64,000 nt of DNA. Origin: Nguyenibacter vanlangensis (lineage in GTDB: Bacteria; Pseudomonadota; Alphaproteobacteria; Acetobacterales; Acetobacteraceae). Where the stretch lies: assembly GCF_038719015.1 (NCBI RefSeq), contig NZ_CP152276.1:2988001-3052000 (forward strand), in the 5' to 3' direction. Positions 6,248 through 14,535 of the stretch are shown here, piece by piece. The notes below the pieces were generated by a model. That model searched no databases and was not told where the DNA came from. It was given only the letters and a program-made list of their open reading frames with translations. Position numbers and translations under genes: made by a program. Numbering within the stretch: the first letter of the stretch is position 1; each line of letters starts with the position of its first letter.

Positions 6248-8329
6248 TCAATCCGTCTGGTCCAGAAGGGGCTGGATGTCGGCGGCCGGGCATGGGCGGC
6301 TGATGAAATAGCCCTGGATTTCCGGGCAATTCACCCGCCTGAGGTAATCGAACTGTTCGCGCGTTTCCACGCCTTCGGCGGTGGCGATCACGTTCAGGCT
6401 GCTGCACAGGCCGGTGATCGCCCGCACGATCGCCGCCCCGTCGCCGCTGCCGTCGCCCAGGTTGCGCACGAAGCTGCGGTCGATCTTGATGCGGGTGAAG
6501 GGCAGGCTGTTGAGGAAGCTGAGCGAGGAATAGCCGGTGCCGAAATCGTCGAGCGCGATCTGGACCCCCATGTCGCGCAGGCGGCGCAGGATGCGGGCCG
6601 CGCGGGGTACGTCGTCGATCATCGCGGTTTCGGTAACTTCCAGTTCCAGCCTGCAGGCATCGAGCCCCGAACGGCGCAGCGCGCCGGCCACGCTTTCGAT
6701 CAGCCCGTCATGGCGGAACTGGGCGGCCGAGACATTCACCGACACGACGATATGCCGGGGCCAGGCGGTCGCCTGGCGGCAGGCGGCATCGAGCGTCCAG
6801 ATGCCGATATCGTAGATCAGGCCCATGCTTTCGGCCGCCGGGATGAAAGCGCCGGGCGCCAGCAGGCCGCGGGTCGGATGCTGCCAGCGGATCAGGGCCT
6901 CGACCCCCACGATGCGGTTGCTGTCGACATTGAGAACCGGCTGGTAGAACAGCACGAATTCATGATGCGCCAGCGCGCGTTGCAGGTCGCGTTCGAGATC
7001 CATGCGCTGCTGGCGCAGGCGGTCCATGGCGGGTTCGTAGAAGCGGATGCCGTCGCCCGAACGATCCTTGGCGTGCTGCAGGGCGATGTCGGCGTTCCAC
7101 ATCAGCGTACCGCAATCGGTGCCGTCGCCGGGGAAGCGGACGATGCCGATGCCCACGCCGACCGTGACCTCGTGCCCCAGGACCGACATCGGGCGCGACA
7201 GCACCAGGCGCAGGTGCCGGGCCTGGTCCAGGAGGGCGGATTCGGACAGGTTCGCGATGAGCACGAGCGCGAACTTGTTGCCGCGGATATGGGCCGCGAT
7301 GTCGGACGGGTTCATCACCCGGCGGACGCGGTCGGCGACGACGCGCAGCAGGTCGTCGCCGGCGGCGTGGCCCATCGTGTTGTTGATGCGCTTGAAGCCG
7401 AACAGGTCGAAATAGAAGATGGCGAAACCGTCGGGTTCGGTGTGGCACAATGTCCGCAGATGCGTCTGCAGACCCTGGAGATTGGCCAGGCCGGTGACGT
7501 CGTCATGATGTTCGAGAAAGCGGGCGCGGCTTTCGGCCCGGCGCAGGTCGGTCACGTCGTGGCAGTGCAGCATCACGCGCCCGTCGGAAAGCCCGGTCCA
7601 GGACAGGCGTACCGCCCGGCCGAGGCGCTGGATTTCGGCACCGCCCCGAAGCACTCCCCCCGGCGGGGCGTCATGCGGGAACGTGTCGTTTGCGGTCGCC
7701 TCGTCCAAAGGCGCCTTGTCCGGAATCGCCTGGCCCAGAGTCGCCTGCCCCGGGGACGCGCCGCCATGCAGCGTGCCGCCGCCGAGGCTGGAGAGCGAGG
7801 CCAGGATGGCATCGAGCGGCGTCCCGGGCCGAAGCACCATGTCCGTCAGGCCGAGGATCTCGGCGAAGCGCGGATTGCAATAATGCAGGCCGCGATCCGC
7901 CCCGAACAGGGCGACACCTTCGGAGACATGCGGCAGGATCGATTGTGCCGCCCCATCGGACAGGCCGTCGGATGCCGCGGACATGTCGAAGACCAGCGCG
8001 CAGGAGAACGGCGCGTCCGCCGTGCCGGGGACCATGCCGGAAAGGGGCCGGATTTCCACTCGGGCAGGAAAGCGCGCGCCGGTCTTGCGCGCCAGCAGGG
8101 TGGTCCGGATGTCGGCCGGCGACGGCGCGCCGTCCGACGAGAGGGGAAACAGCGCGGCGAACGGGCGACCGAGCATGTCGGACGCGCTGTAGCCCATCAG
8201 CCGTTCGGCGTCGGGGCCCCAACCGGCGACCTGGCCGGACGCATCAAGAACGCAGACGAAATGATCGAGCGACGGCGCGGCGTCCGGCCTGGAGCGGGAC
8301 GCGCGCGGCGTGTCGGTCAGCGCCGCCAT
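6248..8329 (-). CDS. PAS-GGDEF-EAL cyclic-di-GMP phosphodiesterase with degenerate GGDEF site
   Basis: Predicted to degrade c-di-GMP. Order in the 693-residue protein: a PAS domain (about 20-130), a second PAS-like region (about 135-270), GGDEF (about 285-430) and EAL (about 440-690). The GGDEF active site reads RGNKF, so cyclase activity is unlikely. The EAL domain keeps its catalytic and metal-binding motifs: VGVEALIRW, VSVNVSAAQF, LELEVTETA, ALDDFGTGYSSL, KIDRSFV, TAEGVE and QGYF. A low-complexity insert of 5-residue repeats (ATLGQ, AIPDK, APLDE, ATAND) sits in the second PAS region. No membrane segment is seen. In acetic acid bacteria such proteins set the c-di-GMP level that drives cellulose synthesis; the link here is inference. 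It stands alone, with no partner gene. Confidence 0.88.
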   Translation of the reverse strand: MAALTDTPRASRSRPDAAPSLDHFVCVLDASGQVAGWGPDAERLMGYSASDMLGRPFAALFPLSSDGAPSPADIRTTLLARKTGARFPARVEIRPLSGMVPGTADAPFSCALVFDMSAASDGLSDGAAQSILPHVSEGVALFGADRGLHYCNPRFAEILGLTDMVLRPGTPLDAILASLSSLGGGTLHGGASPGQATLGQAIPDKAPLDEATANDTFPHDAPPGGVLRGGAEIQRLGRAVRLSWTGLSDGRVMLHCHDVTDLRRAESRARFLEHHDDVTGLANLQGLQTHLRTLCHTEPDGFAIFYFDLFGFKRINNTMGHAAGDDLLRVVADRVRRVMNPSDIAAHIRGNKFALVLIANLSESALLDQARHLRLVLSRPMSVLGHEVTVGVGIGIVRFPGDGTDCGTLMWNADIALQHAKDRSGDGIRFYEPAMDRLRQQRMDLERDLQRALAHHEFVLFYQPVLNVDSNRIVGVEALIRWQHPTRGLLAPGAFIPAAESMGLIYDIGIWTLDAACRQATAWPRHIVVSVNVSAAQFRHDGLIESVAGALRRSGLDACRLELEVTETAMIDDVPRAARILRRLRDMGVQIALDDFGTGYSSLSFLNSLPFTRIKIDRSFVRNLGDGSGDGAAIVRAITGLCSSLNVIATAEGVETREQFDYLRRVNCPEIQGYFISRPCPAADIQPLLDQTD

Positions 8330-8466
8330 AAGCGGCCATCTGTCAGGACCCAGCCGGCCAGTGAAGACAATATTCCTGCTCCGCGATCCGCCGGCGCTGG
8401 ACCGTCATGGTCCGGAACGATCCCTCCGCGGGACCGGACCGCCGCCGGTAAAGACCGAGCGCGAGT

Positions 8467-8521
8467 CTAGTGTCCTGATTCCGAAATTCGCAAGCGAATT
8501 TTGGAATCGAAAGGACACTAG
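8467..8521. repeat. dispersed palindromic repeat, unit A, copy 1
   Basis: An imperfect palindrome bounded by CTAGTGTCC and GGACACTAG with a GAAATTCGC/GCGAATTT core. It is followed by the linker GAATCAATATTT and unit B. Near-identical copy at 28245-28298. Confidence 0.8.
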
Positions 8522-8532
8522 AATCAATATTT

Positions 8533-8586
8533 TAGTGGCCTGCTGATCCGAGAAATTCTCATAAGAATTTCTCGGGCAGGACACTA
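8533..8586. repeat. dispersed palindromic repeat, unit B, copy 1
   Basis: TAGTGGCCTGC ... GCAGGACACTA flanks a perfect core GAGAAATTCT-CATA-AGAATTTCTC. Its last bases CTA abut the IS5-type element. Further copies lie at 28310-28364 and, inverted, at 38305-38359. Confidence 0.8.
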
Positions 8587-9406
8587 GGGTCTGTGGGGAT
8601 TTAGCGTGAGTTGATGACACCTGCGGCGAGATATATCATCGCCTCGAAGCTCCGGTCGGTTTTGCAGGCTCGCATGGCGATGCGCTTGAACTCCTTGAGT
8701 TTGCAGAAGAAGTTCTCGATCAGGTGACGCCATTTGTATATCTCTTCGTCAATGGCGCGCGGGTTCTTGCGCTGTGACCGTTGTGAGATGACGACTTTCG
8801 CGCCTCGCTGGTCGAGTTCTTCGATGATCCAGTTGGCATCAAAGGCCTTGTCGCCCAGCAGGGCTTCGAAGTTGATGCCATCGATCAAAGGGGCGACGCC
8901 GATCGTGTCGTAGCGGTTCCCCGGTAGCAGTTTGAAGCGAACAAGGTTGCCCAAGGCATCGGTCAGGGCCAGGATCTTGGTCGTTATCCCGCCTTTGGAA
9001 CGACCAATGGCCTGGCTCTGAGTCCCCTTTTGCGCCTTGGCCGTGCCGGTGGACCTTGACGATAGTGGCATCAACCATGGCGTATTCCATGTCGGGGTCT
9101 CCCGACAAGGCATCAAAAATCCGCTTGAAAACATCGGCTTCGCGCCAATCACGAAACCGGCGGAATGCCGTATTCCAGTTGCCGAATGTGGCAGGAAGGT
9201 CCCGCCATGGGCTGCCTGTTCGGACAATCCAAAGAACCGCCTCAATGAATAGCCGGTTGTCGCGGCCACTGCGTCCGGGATCAGACAGCTTACCCAGGCA
9301 ATGCGGTTCTATCTTCGCCCATTGGGCATCGGTCAGTACTAAGCGATCCATCCAGAGGGTGAATCACATCTCCGCTAAAATAGGAATCCCAAATCCCCAC
9401 AGACCC
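8587..9406 (-). mobile_element. IS5-family (IS427-type) insertion sequence, copy 1, 820 bp
   Basis: Perfect 16-bp inverted ends GGGTCTGTGGGGATTT at 8587-8602 and, inverted, 9391-9406, flanked by TA on both sides (8585-8586 and 9407-9408), the duplication expected of this subgroup. It carries a two-frame DDE transposase. It is the same element as 27424-28244 except for a 1-bp length difference in a G-run. It is inserted at the CTAG end of a palindromic repeat. Confidence 0.93.
8601..9351 (-). CDS. IS5-family transposase, two overlapping frames (copy 1)
   Basis: The first frame starts at 9351 (MDRLVLTDAQWAKIEPH) and carries the N-terminal DUF4096-type domain and the first catalytic Asp (YAMVDATIVKVHRHGQ). 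The rest (GRSKGGITTKI, GDKAFDANWI with the second Asp, and WRHLIENFFCKLKEFKRIA with the Glu) is in another frame ending at 8601. The switch region is AAAAGGGG (complement of 9024-9031). Here the second frame is +1 (or -2) relative to the first, unlike copy 2, where it is -1. Joined length is about 250 residues, normal for the family. Whether copy 1 can still make the fusion is uncertain. Confidence 0.85.
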
Positions 9407-9489
9407 TAGGAAGTCCATGCGCCAAGTCAATATGGCTTCATCCGGCACGGCGCAGGTCGGTGCGATAAAGAAACGTTGCCGGCGAGGGG

Positions 9490-10371
9490 TCAGTCGCCGA
9501 AGACCACGGTCTTGTGGCCGTTGAGGATCACCCGGTCATCGAGATGGTAGCGCACGGCGCGGGCCAGCACGCGGCGTTCGATGTCGCGGCCCTTGCGCAC
9601 CAGGTCGTCGGGCGTGTCGAAATGGCTGACCCGTTCGACGTCCTGTTCGATGATCGGGCCTTCGTCCAGGTCGGCGGTGACGTAATGGGCGGTGGCGCCG
9701 ATCAGCTTGACGCCCCTGGCATGGGCCTGGTGATAGGGGCGCGCGCCCTTGAAGCCCGGCAGGAAGGAATGGTGGATGTTGATGCACTGTCCCGACAGGC
9801 GCGCCGACAGCGAATCGGACAGGACCTGCATGTAGCGGGCCAGCACCACCAGTTCGGAATTGGTCTGCTGGACCAGGGACCACAGGCGTTCTTCCTGCGC
9901 GGCCTTGGTGTCCTGGGCGACGGGCAGGTAATGGAAGGGGATGTCGCCCATGTCGATATGGGCATAGGTGTCGCGCGGGTGGTTCGCGACGATGGCGGTG
10001 GGGGTCATCGGCAGTTCGCCGATGCGCCAGCGATAGAGCAGGTCGACCAGGCAATGGTCGAATTTCGACACCATCAGCAGGACCCGGCGGCGCTGGGCGC
10101 GGTCATGCAATGTCCAACTGATGCGGAAGCGCGCGGCCACCGCGTCCAGCCGGGCGCGCAGCCATTCGGTGCGTTCGGCGTCGGCGCGGCAGGAGAAGAC
10201 GACGCGCATGAAGAACAGGCCGGTTTCGACGTCGTCGAACTGCTGGGCCTCGGTGATGTTGCCGTCGGCCTCGAAGAGCGTGGTGGCGATGGCCGCCACG
10301 ATGCCCGGCCGATTGGGGCAGGACAGCGTCAGGGTATAGGTCGCCAGCATGCTGGCCGGGTCTTGGGTCAT
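9490..10371 (-). CDS. purU: formyltetrahydrofolate deformylase
   Basis: Hydrolyses 10-formyl-THF to THF and formate, balancing one-carbon pools and supplying formate for purine synthesis. The 293-residue protein has an N-terminal ACT domain ([20 protein letters not shown], about residues 12-90) followed by a formyltransferase-like domain with [19 protein letters not shown] (the Asn-His and HxSFLP catalytic signature) and the Asp in ADLDEGPII. Start ATG 10371 gives the usual family length; a second ATG seven codons later is possible. It is a single-gene unit whose 3' end is 83 bp from the IS5-type element. Confidence 0.93.
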   Translation of the reverse strand: MTQDPASMLATYTLTLSCPNRPGIVAAIATTLFEADGNITEAQQFDDVETGLFFMRVVFSCRADAERTEWLRARLDAVAARFRISWTLHDRAQRRRVLLMVSKFDHCLVDLLYRWRIGELPMTPTAIVANHPRDTYAHIDMGDIPFHYLPVAQDTKAAQEERLWSLVQQTNSELVVLARYMQVLSDSLSARLSGQCINIHHSFLPGFKGARPYHQAHARGVKLIGATAHYVTADLDEGPIIEQDVERVSHFDTPDDLVRKGRDIERRVLARAVRYHLDDRVILNGHKTVVFGD

Positions 10372-10524
10372 GTCGGGCAATCGTTTGAGCGAGTGAGGAT
10401 ACTCGATAAAATAATAACATAAAGCGTTTTCGCCGAACACCGGTTCGGCGAAAACGCCCTGTGTGGCGGACCGGGAACTCGACCCTGCCGGCAGCGCATT
10501 GACGGGTGGGGCCAGGATTGCATC

Positions 10525-11064
10525 ATGCGGCTTTACCCGCCACGGAAAGACCCTGCCTTGTCCCCTTTTCCCGGATTGCTGCCCGATGAGCCGGTCGACA
10601 GCGTCGCGCACCTGATCCAGACCGCCCTGACCCCGATCTTCATGCTGTCGGGGATCGGGACGCTGTTGAATCTGTTCAACACGCGGCTGGCCCGCGTGTC
10701 GGACCATATCGAAAAGGCCACCGACGCCCTGAAGGCGGCCGCGAACCGGGCCGAGCGGCTGCATCTGCACCGGCACCTGACGCATCTGCACCGCCGGACG
10801 CTGCTGCTGGATGCGTCGATCCTGCTGGGGGCGGTCGGCGGCGCATCGACCTGTGGCGCGGCCTTCGTGCTGTTTCTGGGCAGTCTGCGCGATTCCGCGG
10901 TGGCGTCGTGGCTGGTGATGATGTTCGCGCTGGCGCTGGCCTGCACCGTGGGCGCGCTGGCGACCTTCCTGTGCGACAGCCTGGTGGCCTGGCACGGGCT
11001 GCGCGTCAGCACGTCGTGGGCACGCAAGGCACGATTTTCGGTTAAAACACCGAAAGGTCAATAA
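10525..11064 (+). CDS. DUF2721 family membrane protein
   Basis: A 179-residue protein with the family opening [25 protein letters not shown], then a charged helical region with DUF2721-type [12 protein letters not shown], and two further hydrophobic segments at about residues 90-120 and 128-155. Inner-membrane location is expected. The function of DUF2721 proteins is not established and the neighbours (divergent purU, a downstream small ORF) give no clue. The stop codon lies inside a hairpin. Confidence 0.8.
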   Translation: MRLYPPRKDPALSPFPGLLPDEPVDSVAHLIQTALTPIFMLSGIGTLLNLFNTRLARVSDHIEKATDALKAAANRAERLHLHRHLTHLHRRTLLLDASILLGAVGGASTCGAAFVLFLGSLRDSAVASWLVMMFALALACTVGALATFLCDSLVAWHGLRVSTSWARKARFSVKTPKGQ

Positions 11065-11090
11065 ATGTGCAGATTGCATATTTATTGACC
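11056..11090 (+). terminator. 11-bp stem hairpin overlapping the DUF2721 stop codon
   Basis: GGTCAATAAAT (11056-11066) pairs perfectly with ATTTATTGACC (11080-11090) around a 13-base loop. The TAA stop is within the left arm. It lacks a clear T-run, so termination is likely but not certain. Confidence 0.5.
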
Positions 11091-11200
11091 ATCTTTATCC
11101 GATGATCGCCATGTCGGGGGAGCCGGCGCCCAAACGGTCATCAGCGGGACGTGCCGGGCCGCTTGTTCAGCAGGGAAAATAAAGTTGGTCCTGTTCAAAG

Positions 11201-11230
11201 AGTAATCAGACTATTCGTTTAGAGATTACT
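11201..11230. promoter_or_regulatory. palindrome in the gap before the 43-residue ORF
   Basis: AGTAATC (11201-11207) and GATTACT (11224-11230) are inverted repeats 16 bases apart within a 266-bp AT-richer gap that otherwise holds nothing gene-like. A regulator site upstream of the small ORF is possible. Confidence 0.3.
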
Positions 11231-11330
11231 ATGCGTTTTCCTGTTATCAGACCCCAAGTTCTTTTGTGTTGCGTGTAGACGGGATTCCGTGTTGGTTCCG
11301 CCCGCAATCAAATCCAAGGGAATTCGGATA

Positions 11331-11462
11331 ATGTTTATTCAGGAAATCGGTAACCTGGTCGCCAGCTCGATGCATTTTGCGTCGTTCGTGCAACTGGTCG
11401 CCTTTCTGCCCGCCGTCGCCGCGCTGATGCTGGCCACCGCGATGTCGGACCGCGTGGCCTGA
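11331..11462 (+). CDS. 43-residue putative small membrane protein
   Basis: ATG 11331 to TGA 11460-11462, preceded by AAGGGA at about 11316-11321. The peptide has one hydrophobic stretch (VQLVAFLPAVAALMLATAM, about residues 20-38) after a short amphipathic start, fitting a single-pass inner-membrane microprotein. It is convergent with the glycosyltransferase gene, 33 bp away. No family is recognised. It is too short to be sure it is expressed; the ribosome site and composition support it. Confidence 0.45.
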   Translation: MFIQEIGNLVASSMHFASFVQLVAFLPAVAALMLATAMSDRVA

Positions 11463-11495
11463 GGCGACGCGCCCCGAAGGGCGGCCGCCGGTGAT

Positions 11496-13154
11496 TCAGG
11501 GGGTCGCCGGCCCGAACAGCCCGATATCGAGATGTTTGCCGGTCGAGTAGTTGAGACCGGCGACGCGGCCGAATTCGGTCACGTCCAGCCCGTCCTGGCG
11601 CAGCCGGGCGCGGAAGGCGGGTTCGTCCCGGCGATCGACCAGGGCGAGGCCGCAGGCGCGGTTGTCGCGCAGCAGGTCGGCCGCGCCGGCGGGGCCGACC
11701 AGGGCGGTATTCTGCCCGACCAGGAAGACCAGGCTGGGTTCGGAAAACGAGGCGGACGCCACGATCGTATCCGGGCATGGCCGGTAGTCGTCGACCAGGG
11801 CGGCGAGGCGGGGGCTGAGCCAGATCGCCTGCAGGTTGGGGATGACGGTCAGGAACAGGCCGACATGGATGATCGCCGCCGCCGCGATGGATGTCATGGC
11901 GGCGCGCAGCACGTGGCCGCCGATCACGAACCAGGCGGCGGCCACCACCAGCGGCAGCGCCCCCACCGGCACGATCAGCGCCGCCGGCACCACCTGGTGC
12001 TGCAGGCGCCACAGCAGGACGGGACCGGCCAGCGACAGGGCCACCCCGATGGCGAACCACAGCCCGCCATAGACCGCCAGCACGATTTTGCCCCAGCGCG
12101 CCGCCGGCCATGACCAGCGATGCGGCATGGCCATGATCGCGGCCGCCGTCAGCAGGGCGATGGCCGGATAGGTCGGCAGCACGTAATGCGGCAGCTTGGT
12201 CGCGATGGCTTCGAACACCAGCCAGTGCGGCACGATCCAGCAGAGCAGGAACCGCACGGAAGGCGTGCGCCGCCGCGCCCAGACATAAGGCAGCGCCATG
12301 GCCGCGAAGAGCGAACCTGGCCAGAAGGCGATGGCGAAGACGGCCAGATGATAGCCGGGCGGCAGGCCGTGCGCCTGCTGGCCCGAGGCGACCTTGCCCA
12401 GGAAATTGTTGCCCACCGCACGGGCGAAGAAATCGCCGTGGCTGACGACGCCGATGGCGATGCACCACGGCAGCACGATCGCCAGCATCAGCGCCCAGCC
12501 CCAGGCGGGGCGCAGGCGGCGCCACCAGTCGGTCCGCCGCTCGACCAGCGCCAGGGCCAGCGGCGTGCCGAAGCCGGGGATCAGCACCACCGGGCCCTTG
12601 AGCATGAGCCCCGCGCCCAGCGCGCCCCAATAGAGCAGCGCCGTGGCGAGCGGGGTCAGCCGGTCGCGGTCGCGATCCAGCCAGGCGCGCAGCAGCGCGG
12701 TTTCGGCCAGCAGCACCGCCAGCAGGAGCGTGGTGTCGATGGTCGCCATGCGGCCCTCGGCCGTCACCAGCACCGCGACGGCGAGCAGGCCCGCCGCCAG
12801 CAGGCCGCTGGCCGGGCCGAACAGCGTGGCGCCGATCCAGGCGGTGAGCGTGACGGCGGCGGTCACCGCGATCAGGGAGGGAATGCGATAGGCCCAGACG
12901 GCGTGCCGGCGCAGCGTGCCGGTGGCGGCGACCGAGGCGGCTTCGAGCCAGTAGATTCCGGCCGGCTGCAAATAGCGCGGACGGTCCTGGAAGCGGACAT
13001 CGATGAAATCGCCGCTGCGCAGCATCTGGGCGCTGGCTTCCATGTAGCGGGGTTCGTCACGGTCCAGCGGCGGCAGGCTGGCGCGACCCGGCAGGAAGAT
13101 CAGGAAGGTGCACAGCGCGAGCAGAACATAATGGCGCATGGTCAGCCGCGTCAT
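11496..13154 (-). CDS. ArnT/PMT-type (GT83) integral membrane glycosyltransferase
   Basis: Transfers a sugar from an undecaprenyl-phosphate carrier to a periplasmic acceptor such as lipid A or another envelope glycan. The 552-residue protein starts with a membrane helix, then the periplasmic loop LDRDEPRYMEASAQML, whose acidic residues are the family's catalytic/metal site, followed by about ten more hydrophobic helices and a C-terminal soluble domain (about 440-552). Start ATG 13154 has AAGGA upstream; an ATG five codons later is an alternative. It follows the GT2 gene at 13229-13948 on the same strand with a 74-bp gap, forming a carrier-loading and transfer pair. No arnB/C/D-type genes for aminoarabinose are present nearby, so the sugar is unknown. 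Confidence 0.85.
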   Translation of the reverse strand: MTRLTMRHYVLLALCTFLIFLPGRASLPPLDRDEPRYMEASAQMLRSGDFIDVRFQDRPRYLQPAGIYWLEAASVAATGTLRRHAVWAYRIPSLIAVTAAVTLTAWIGATLFGPASGLLAAGLLAVAVLVTAEGRMATIDTTLLLAVLLAETALLRAWLDRDRDRLTPLATALLYWGALGAGLMLKGPVVLIPGFGTPLALALVERRTDWWRRLRPAWGWALMLAIVLPWCIAIGVVSHGDFFARAVGNNFLGKVASGQQAHGLPPGYHLAVFAIAFWPGSLFAAMALPYVWARRRTPSVRFLLCWIVPHWLVFEAIATKLPHYVLPTYPAIALLTAAAIMAMPHRWSWPAARWGKIVLAVYGGLWFAIGVALSLAGPVLLWRLQHQVVPAALIVPVGALPLVVAAAWFVIGGHVLRAAMTSIAAAAIIHVGLFLTVIPNLQAIWLSPRLAALVDDYRPCPDTIVASASFSEPSLVFLVGQNTALVGPAGAADLLRDNRACGLALVDRRDEPAFRARLRQDGLDVTEFGRVAGLNYSTGKHLDIGLFGPATP

Positions 13155-13228
13155 CCGGCACGTGTCCTTAGGGCATCATCCGGCCGGATGGACTCCGACC
13201 GGATAAAGATGATCGCCAAAACAGTGAA

Positions 13229-13948
13229 CTAGCGTTCGGTGACGCGACGTGGGAGCCTTGTGCGGTTGTTCAGCCACATCACGCCCATCAGGTCCCGGAT
13301 GCCGACCAGCGCCCGGTTGAGGTTCGTGTATTTGGAATGCCCGTGCAGGCGGCTGCGGTGCCGCACCGGCAGGCAGACCAGCGGCACGCCGTAATGGCCC
13401 ATCAGTGCCGGCAGGAAGCGGTGCAGCCCTTCGAATTGCGGCAGGCGCAGGAAATCGGCGCGCTGGAACAATTTCATCGGCGCGCCGGTATCGGGGCAGC
13501 CGTCGCGCAGCAGCCGGCGGCGCAGCCCGTTGGCCAGGCGCGTGGCGACGACGCGCGACAGCCGGTCCTGCCGGCGGAGGCGGACGCCGACCACCAGCGG
13601 GGGCCGGCCCGGAGCCTGCTGCGCCGCGTCGAGCATGGCGGCGATTTCCATGGGGTCGTCCTGCCCGTCACCGTCGATGGTGGCGATCCAGCGGCCGCGC
13701 GCGGCCTCGATGCCCGTGCGCAGCGCCGCGGACTTGCCCAGCCGCCGGTCGTGGCTGAGCACCCGCAGATTGGGCAGCACGCCGGCCTGCCGCGCCGCCA
13801 GCAGGGCGTCGACCGTGCCGTCGGTGCTGCCGTCATCGACGAAGATGAATTCGCAGGCCGGCAGGCGGGCGGCGGCTTGGGCCATTTCGGCGCAGACCGG
13901 ACCGATATTCTCGGCCTCGTTCAGGACCGCCGCGACGATGCTGAGCAC
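13229..13948 (-). CDS. family 2 glycosyltransferase, polyprenyl-phosphate sugar synthase type
   Basis: Likely loads a sugar from an NDP-sugar onto undecaprenyl phosphate on the cytoplasmic face, supplying the GT83 enzyme. The GT-A features are visible in 239 residues: SIVAAVLNEAENIG at the start, FVDDGSTDGT, the metal-binding ATIDGDGQDDP and DTGAPMKLF. It has no C-terminal pair of transmembrane helices, unlike ArnC or GtrB, and so resembles DPM1-like soluble enzymes. It is the first gene of the two-gene unit. Confidence 0.85.
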   Translation of the reverse strand: MLSIVAAVLNEAENIGPVCAEMAQAAARLPACEFIFVDDGSTDGTVDALLAARQAGVLPNLRVLSHDRRLGKSAALRTGIEAARGRWIATIDGDGQDDPMEIAAMLDAAQQAPGRPPLVVGVRLRRQDRLSRVVATRLANGLRRRLLRDGCPDTGAPMKLFQRADFLRLPQFEGLHRFLPALMGHYGVPLVCLPVRHRSRLHGHSKYTNLNRALVGIRDLMGVMWLNNRTRLPRRVTER

Positions 13949-14010
13949 GATATCGTGCGCGGCGTCCGGGCGATCGGAAGGCGGGGGGGCGGTCAGAAAC
14001 GCGGCCCCGG

Positions 14011-14505
14011 TCAGGCGGCGTGCCGGGCCAGGGCCGACGGCAGGTCGGCGATGGCCCGGTCGATGATCGCGGCGCCGGCCTCGACCGGCAGGGCGGCGGC
14101 CAGAACGTCGCGCGTGGCGGCGACGGCGACGTCGATCGCCGCCTGCCGGACCTCGCGCACCGCGCTGCGTTCGGTGGCCGCGATGCGGTCGCGGGCCATC
14201 TGTTCGCGTCGCAGGGCGACGGCCTCGGCCTCGCGCTTCGCGGCCTCGGCGATGCGGGCGGCCTCGGCGAGGGAATGTTCGACCAGGGCGCGGGCCTCGG
14301 CCAGCGCGGTCTCACGCTCGCGGGTCGCATCCTCGAGCATCTGCTCGGCCTCGCGCCGCAGGCGGGCGGCCTCATCAAGGTCGGCGCGGATGCGCGCGGC
14401 GCGGCCGTCCAGCGCGGCGGCCAGCGGGGCCCACAGCTTCCTGCCGAACAGGACGAAGAAGAGGACGAACGCGACAGCCGACCAGAAACGGGGTTCGTGC
14501 AGCAT
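14011..14505 (-). CDS. atpF: F0 ATP synthase subunit b
   Basis: Peripheral stalk subunit: one N-terminal membrane helix (FWSAVAFVLFFVLFGRKLWAPL) followed by a long Ala/Glu/Arg coiled coil (about residues 35-164). It is the last gene of the minus-strand F0 operon atpI-atpB-atpE-atpF'-atpF, 30 bp after the second b-type gene. The F1 genes are not in the window, as expected for Alphaproteobacteria, where F0 and F1 operons are separate. Confidence 0.92.
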   Translation of the reverse strand: MLHEPRFWSAVAFVLFFVLFGRKLWAPLAAALDGRAARIRADLDEAARLRREAEQMLEDATRERETALAEARALVEHSLAEAARIAEAAKREAEAVALRREQMARDRIAATERSAVREVRQAAIDVAVAATRDVLAAALPVEAGAAIIDRAIADLPSALARHAA

Positions 14506-14535
14506 GAGGATGGACCTGTTCCTTTGCGTCCGCGG

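Noticed and set aside
8467..8586. CRISPR array
   Set aside because: Only two different palindromes with one short linker; no regular repeat-spacer pattern and no cas genes in the window.
8585..9408. CTA/TAG 3- or 4-bp duplication for the IS5-type element
   Set aside because: Left CTA and right TAG are inverted rather than directly repeated; only TA is shared in direct orientation on both sides, which matches the IS427 subgroup.
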